10,477 bases of DNA from Phoronis ovalis (lineage: Eukaryota > Phoronida > Phoronidae). The stretch covers positions 1-10,477 of the forward strand of contig JAOXYB010063168.1 of the NCBI GenBank assembly GCA_028565635.1. The letters are read 5' to 3'. Made by a program: the position numbers and the translations under genes. Below the pieces are notes generated by a model, which saw only the letters and a program-made list of their open reading frames with translations, was not told the origin of the DNA and made no database searches. Positions 8,905 to 10,477 of the stretch are shown here, in pieces. The stretch's first letter is position 1. Each line of letters starts with the position of its first letter.

Positions 8905-9222
8905 GCAGGCCTACCTAACCAGCGTAGACTCGAACCGTCAATCCGCACTCGCGCATCTGTTTCCTACCACTCGTACCCTTTTCCAGGTTTCGCACCGAAA
9001 TTCCTGCTGCTGGAACAGTCGTTTCCGTAGTCTCGCACAAGTTGCCTGCTGTTCGAGTCACCGGAAATCTGTACAAGTTCCTGGCAACTTGTACGAGTCT
9101 ACGGAAACGATGGTTCGAGTAGCAAGAATTTTGGTGCAAAACCCGGAAAAAGGGTTCGAGTGTAGGAAACAGGTGCGTAAATGCGTATTGACGGTTCGAG
9201 TCTGCTGGTTAGGTAGGCCTGC
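8905..9222. mobile_element. Long foldback (MITE-like) hairpin element
   Basis: The left arm (8905-9046) and right arm (9083-9222) are inverted copies around a 36-base centre. The outer 19 bases are perfectly complementary: GCAGGCCTACCTAACCAGC against its exact complement. Aligning the rest by hand gives about 16 mismatches and four single-base gaps over some 140 bases, near 85% identity, with many C/T and G/A differences. AAT lies directly outside both ends (8902-8904, 9223-9225), a possible 3-base target duplication. The element is far richer in CpG than its surroundings and encodes no transposase, so if mobile it would depend on another element. The open frames crossing it (for example 8771-9247 on +) are mirrored on both strands and show no protein features. 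The inverted repeat is certain; its class is not. Confidence 0.75.
8928..9202. repeat. About 40-base periodic GTTCGAGT motif, mirrored between arms
   Basis: On the + strand the core CGAG begins at 9054, 9094, 9116, 9157 and 9197 (steps 40, 22, 41, 40). The complementary motif (ACTCGAAC and variants) is centred at 8931, 8972, 9012 and 9034 (steps 41, 40, 22). Several copies continue as GTTCGAGTnnnnGGAAA. The foldback is therefore built from degenerate ~40-base monomers whose orientation flips at the centre. GTTCGAGTC at 9051-9059 and 9194-9202, and its complement at 8928-8936, fit the short form of the RNA polymerase III B-box (GWTCRANNC), though no tRNA fold was found. Confidence 0.7.
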
Positions 9223-10044
9223 AATAGTAAAAACTACAAGCCTGTAGGACCAACTGTTCTCGAGGTACGACATAGTTCCTCTTAATTTTTTTTTTTAATT
9301 GTGAATCATTTAAATTATGCTAAGTAAAGTTATTAAGCATTAAAAAATAAGAACAATGAACATAATCTGTATATAATGAGTACTTTGTTCAAATTTTCAC
9401 AAGTTTTCAAAGGGGAAAGATGTCCATAACTATCTTTATGTACATGTTACTTGCATTATTTTGACTCTTTCTAAAGTTTATGGTTTCTCCAGAATCACCC
9501 CAGATATTTCGTAATGTTATGCAAAAATGTAACATCTATTGAAACTGTTAATAACTGTATCAGCCTTAATTTTGTAAATTCCCAAATTAATAGCAGTTGT
9601 TACTGATAAGAAACAACAGAATTTAAATTATTCAAGAGTCACCCCAAGCACTAACTTGAATATTCAATTTACTCATGATCCTTTGGTCTTTCATAGAAGG
9701 TCAAAACTACTGTGTAGAATTTTGTCCAATTTCCTCATCTTTCCATTTGGTAATGCTTGATTTTGCAGTTGTATTTTGCATTTACCTGTGTGTTGCTGAG
9801 TATCAATGTCTTTATAACTGAAGTCTGGTCCAGTTTTGTGTAATATTGCCCTTTCTAAGTTTAGACTACTATTCAGTAATGTGTTGCACATTCATCCTTT
9901 ATATGCAAAATATTTACTTGGTTATGACAAAATTAACCCCATTTCTGCAAAGAAAATTAATGTTTGCATTTATTAGATATTCATAGAAAATTTCCTGTTA
10001 ATGTTGAGTATGTGTTAAGCATTGTGAATTTCACTTTTACTTAG
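9223..10044. other. AT-rich stretch without a recognisable gene
   Basis: It contains an 11-base T run (9286-9296) and no supported exon. The - strand frame at 9691-9891 is open for 66 codons but has no motif and no clear splice context. Confidence 0.55.
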
Positions 10045-10110
10045 TACAGTCCAGGACTTGAAGTTAAACTGAAATGTAACTTGTATGCCTACTGCCTCTC
10101 ACAAAGTCAG
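10045..10110 (+). CDS. Candidate internal exon, unidentified
   Basis: A 66-base segment lies between a pyrimidine-rich acceptor (cacttttacttag) and an AG|GTACAA donor. It is open in phase 0 for 22 codons, beginning YSPGLEVKLKCNLYAYC. No family is recognised and no partner exon was found. It may be a chance open segment. Confidence 0.15.
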
Positions 10111-10201
10111 GTACAAGAGACCTATATGAGTACCTGAACAGAGGTGTTAACCTGACTATGAATGTTTTATGTAATACATGCTGCACACAGTGCTTCACTG
10201 C

Positions 10202-10304
10202 GGTATATCCCAGGTGGTATATACCTATAATGTTTTGAACAGGTTTGAAGTTATGTAAGTTTACAAACTAACAAATACTAGGTGGTCTTATACCTAATCA
10301 GTGA
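10202..10304. repeat. Small GGTATAT hairpin and related AGGTGGT...ATACCTA copies
   Basis: GGTATAT (10202-10208) and ATATACC (10219-10225) form a 7-base inverted repeat. The right half with its lead (AGGTGGTATATACCTA, from 10212) is echoed near 10281 as AGGTGGTCTTATACCTA. These are short, imperfect and of unknown meaning. Confidence 0.35.
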
Positions 10305-10385
10305 AAAGTCAACTGAGACTAAAAATTAGCCCCTTGTCTAAAGAATGAGTTACTAAGTCAGTAGCTCCATTCACACTTACACTTG

Positions 10386-10430
10386 GAGCGCTTCATAATA
10401 GAGCGCTCTATAATAAAGCGCTTCATTTTC
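10386..10430. repeat. Three tandem 15-base units centred on AGCGCT
   Basis: GAGCGCTTCATAATA (10386-10400), GAGCGCTCTATAATA (10401-10415) and AAGCGCTTCATTTTC (10416-10430) lie head to tail, each holding the palindrome AGCGCT. Around them, GCTCCA (10364-10369) and TGGAGC (10384-10389) form an inverted pair, and TTCACACT and TCCACACT occur on either side. The layout suggests the edge of a repetitive or transposable element continuing beyond the window. Confidence 0.6.
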
Positions 10431-10477
10431 CGTCCACACTGGCATGCTTTAATTCGCTTCCATCTTCAAATATCTGG

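Larger units (their letters stand above)
8632..9268. repeat. Direct repeat TGTTYTCGAGGTAC flanking the foldback region
   Basis: TGTTTTCGAGGTAC (8632-8645) and TGTTCTCGAGGTAC (9255-9268) match at 13 of 14 bases in the same orientation, one on each side of the foldback. They are not at its ends, so they are not its target-site duplication. They could be ends of a larger composite element or a coincidence. Confidence 0.3.

Noticed and set aside
9051-9075. A tRNA gene suggested by GTTCGAGTC followed by ACCGG
   Set aside because: The flanking bases do not form a full T-stem and no anticodon, D arm or acceptor stem can be drawn.
8771-9247. 158-codon open frame on the + strand
   Set aside because: It covers the foldback; open frames appear there on both strands because the element is GC-richer and stop-poor. 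No domain or splice context is seen.
8915-9273. Overlapping 71-74-codon frames on the - strand
   Set aside because: They are mirror images of the same inverted repeat and share its periodic motif; not credible proteins.

Overview
The window looks like an AT-rich nuclear genome segment from an invertebrate animal: spliced genes with short exons, GT/AG introns of a few hundred bases, long AT-rich non-coding stretches and repeat relics. A lophotrochozoan such as a mollusc is a plausible source, but that is an impression from repeat style and is not shown by the sequence.

The one gene that can be identified firmly is on the + strand at 956-2737. Its last four coding exons (956-1081, 1606-1712, 1998-2086, 2620-2737) join in matching phase into the C-terminus of SETDB1 (eggless family), the H3K9 methyltransferase with a split SET domain. 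Visible parts are the end of the SET insertion, the second half of the SET domain with the NHSC motif and ELTWDY, and the post-SET CxCxxxxC ending in GRLL-stop. The rest of the gene lies upstream of the window; positions 1-955 read as one of its introns, carrying a possible non-LTR retrotransposon 3' end near 539-571.

After the SETDB1 stop come a 3' UTR with a candidate poly(A) signal near 2992 and then about 7.7 kb with no recognisable gene. Weak hints of coding there are two phase-matched mini-exons (4310-4348 and 4556-4608) and a 66-base open segment at 10045-10110. CpG-richer islands stand out from the AT-rich background at 6841-6900, 8905-9222 and 10386-10430.

The most striking structure outside the gene is at 8905-9222: a foldback of two arms of about 140 bases, roughly 85% complementary by eye, with 19-base perfect ends. 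A GTTCGAGT-like motif recurs inside it at about 40-base steps, mirrored in both arms. It is best read as a non-autonomous hairpin (MITE-like) element or inverted satellite. The long open frames over it are by-products of its low stop-codon content and are not genes. The right edge of the window holds three tandem 15-base units built on AGCGCT, probably the start of another repeat.
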